NCBI GenBank assembly: GCA_002405525.1
Contig: DHLY01000054.1
Coordinates: 10,484-15,984 of the forward strand
Source of the DNA: Proteobacteria bacterium UBA4656
GTDB lineage: Bacteria > Pseudomonadota > Gammaproteobacteria > Xanthomonadales > Ahniellaceae
DNA length: 5,501 nucleotides
Direction of reading: 5' to 3'
The notes below the pieces were generated by a model. That model ran no database searches, had not been told where the DNA came from, and was given only the letters and a program-made list of their open reading frames with translations. Position numbers and translations under genes: made by a program. Shown here piece after piece: positions 5,323 through 5,501 of this stretch; within the stretch, counting starts at the first letter, position 1; each line of letters opens with the position of its first letter.

Positions 5323-5501
5323 ATGGCCGAATACGACACCAACGACCAAGCCGACGTCCTGAACTGGCGCAAGATCACAGCGCTGTGGGGCGCCATGTCG
5401 CTGCACGTGGGCCTATTCATGTTCCTGCTTGCACCGGTCAAGCCGCCGGAGGCGCAGGCCAAGGACGAGGAGACCATCGTCGATGTCGTTTTCATAGAAC
5501 C
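5323..5501 (+). CDS. tonB: TonB-like energy transducer, N-terminal part (3' end outside window)
   Basis: TonB carries proton-motive-force energy from the ExbB-ExbD complex in the inner membrane to outer-membrane receptors. Only 59 complete codons are visible, plus two bases of a proline codon. A polar cytoplasmic start (residues 1-20, MAEYDTNDQADVLNWRKITA) precedes one hydrophobic helix, LWGAMSLHVGLFMFLLAPV (21-39), then a periplasmic stretch beginning PPEAQAKDEE and IVDVVFIEP. This is the TonB plan: N-in signal anchor with a histidine in the helix, a short beta-like segment, then the start of a proline-rich spacer. H28 matches the conserved transmembrane histidine; the serine four residues earlier in E. 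coli TonB is Ala24 here, with Ser26 nearby. The ATG at 5323 is the only ATG in frame after the TGA at 5224; a weak GGG (5314-5316) precedes it by 6 bases. As recalled for xanthomonads, exbB and two exbD genes would follow. The C-terminal TonB domain is not visible, so another TonB-family protein remains possible. Confidence 0.7.
   Translation, partial: MAEYDTNDQADVLNWRKITALWGAMSLHVGLFMFLLAPVKPPEAQAKDEETIVDVVFIE

Noticed and set aside
5160..5495. Minus-strand open frame of about 111 codons across the TonB upstream region
   Set aside because: No recognisable motif, and it is antisense to the well-supported TonB-like N-terminus.

Overview
The window is about two-thirds GC, densely coded, and all genes lie on the + strand. 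It looks like chromosomal DNA of a high-GC gammaproteobacterium, most likely in the Xanthomonadaceae/Lysobacteraceae (Lysobacter- or Luteimonas-like). The reasons are a GyrB with the Gram-negative-type insertion in its C-terminal half and gene order: as I recall, a tonB-exbB-exbD cluster follows the dnaA-dnaN-recF-gyrB origin block in xanthomonads. The species is inferred, not proven. No mobile element, CRISPR array, tRNA or rRNA was seen.

Layout: (1) 1-1050, the last 349 codons of gyrB. (2) 1051-1111, a short gap dominated by a GC-rich stem-loop. (3) 1112-2704 and 2712-3674, a tightly coupled pair 7 bases apart: a membrane protein with a degenerate transglutaminase-like periplasmic region and seven C-terminal transmembrane helices, then a RimK-related ATP-grasp ligase. 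(4) 3675-3840, an intergenic region with three inverted repeats and a possible promoter. (5) 3841-5148, an exported TPR protein. (6) 5149-5322, an intergenic region with a possible promoter carrying a perfect palindrome. (7) 5323-5501, the first 59 codons of a TonB-like energy transducer, cut by the window end.

Functional reading: gyrB is housekeeping. The 7TM/ATP-grasp pair is a conserved but poorly understood module. The ligase should form an amide or peptide-like bond in the cytoplasm, and the membrane partner, which has no cysteine at all and so cannot be a cysteine transglutaminase, may bind, present or export the product. The TPR protein and the TonB-like protein probably belong to an envelope energy-transduction locus, with exbB/exbD expected just beyond the window. 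The least understood parts are the 7TM/ATP-grasp pair and the secreted TPR protein beside TonB; neither is claimed here as a wholly new system.
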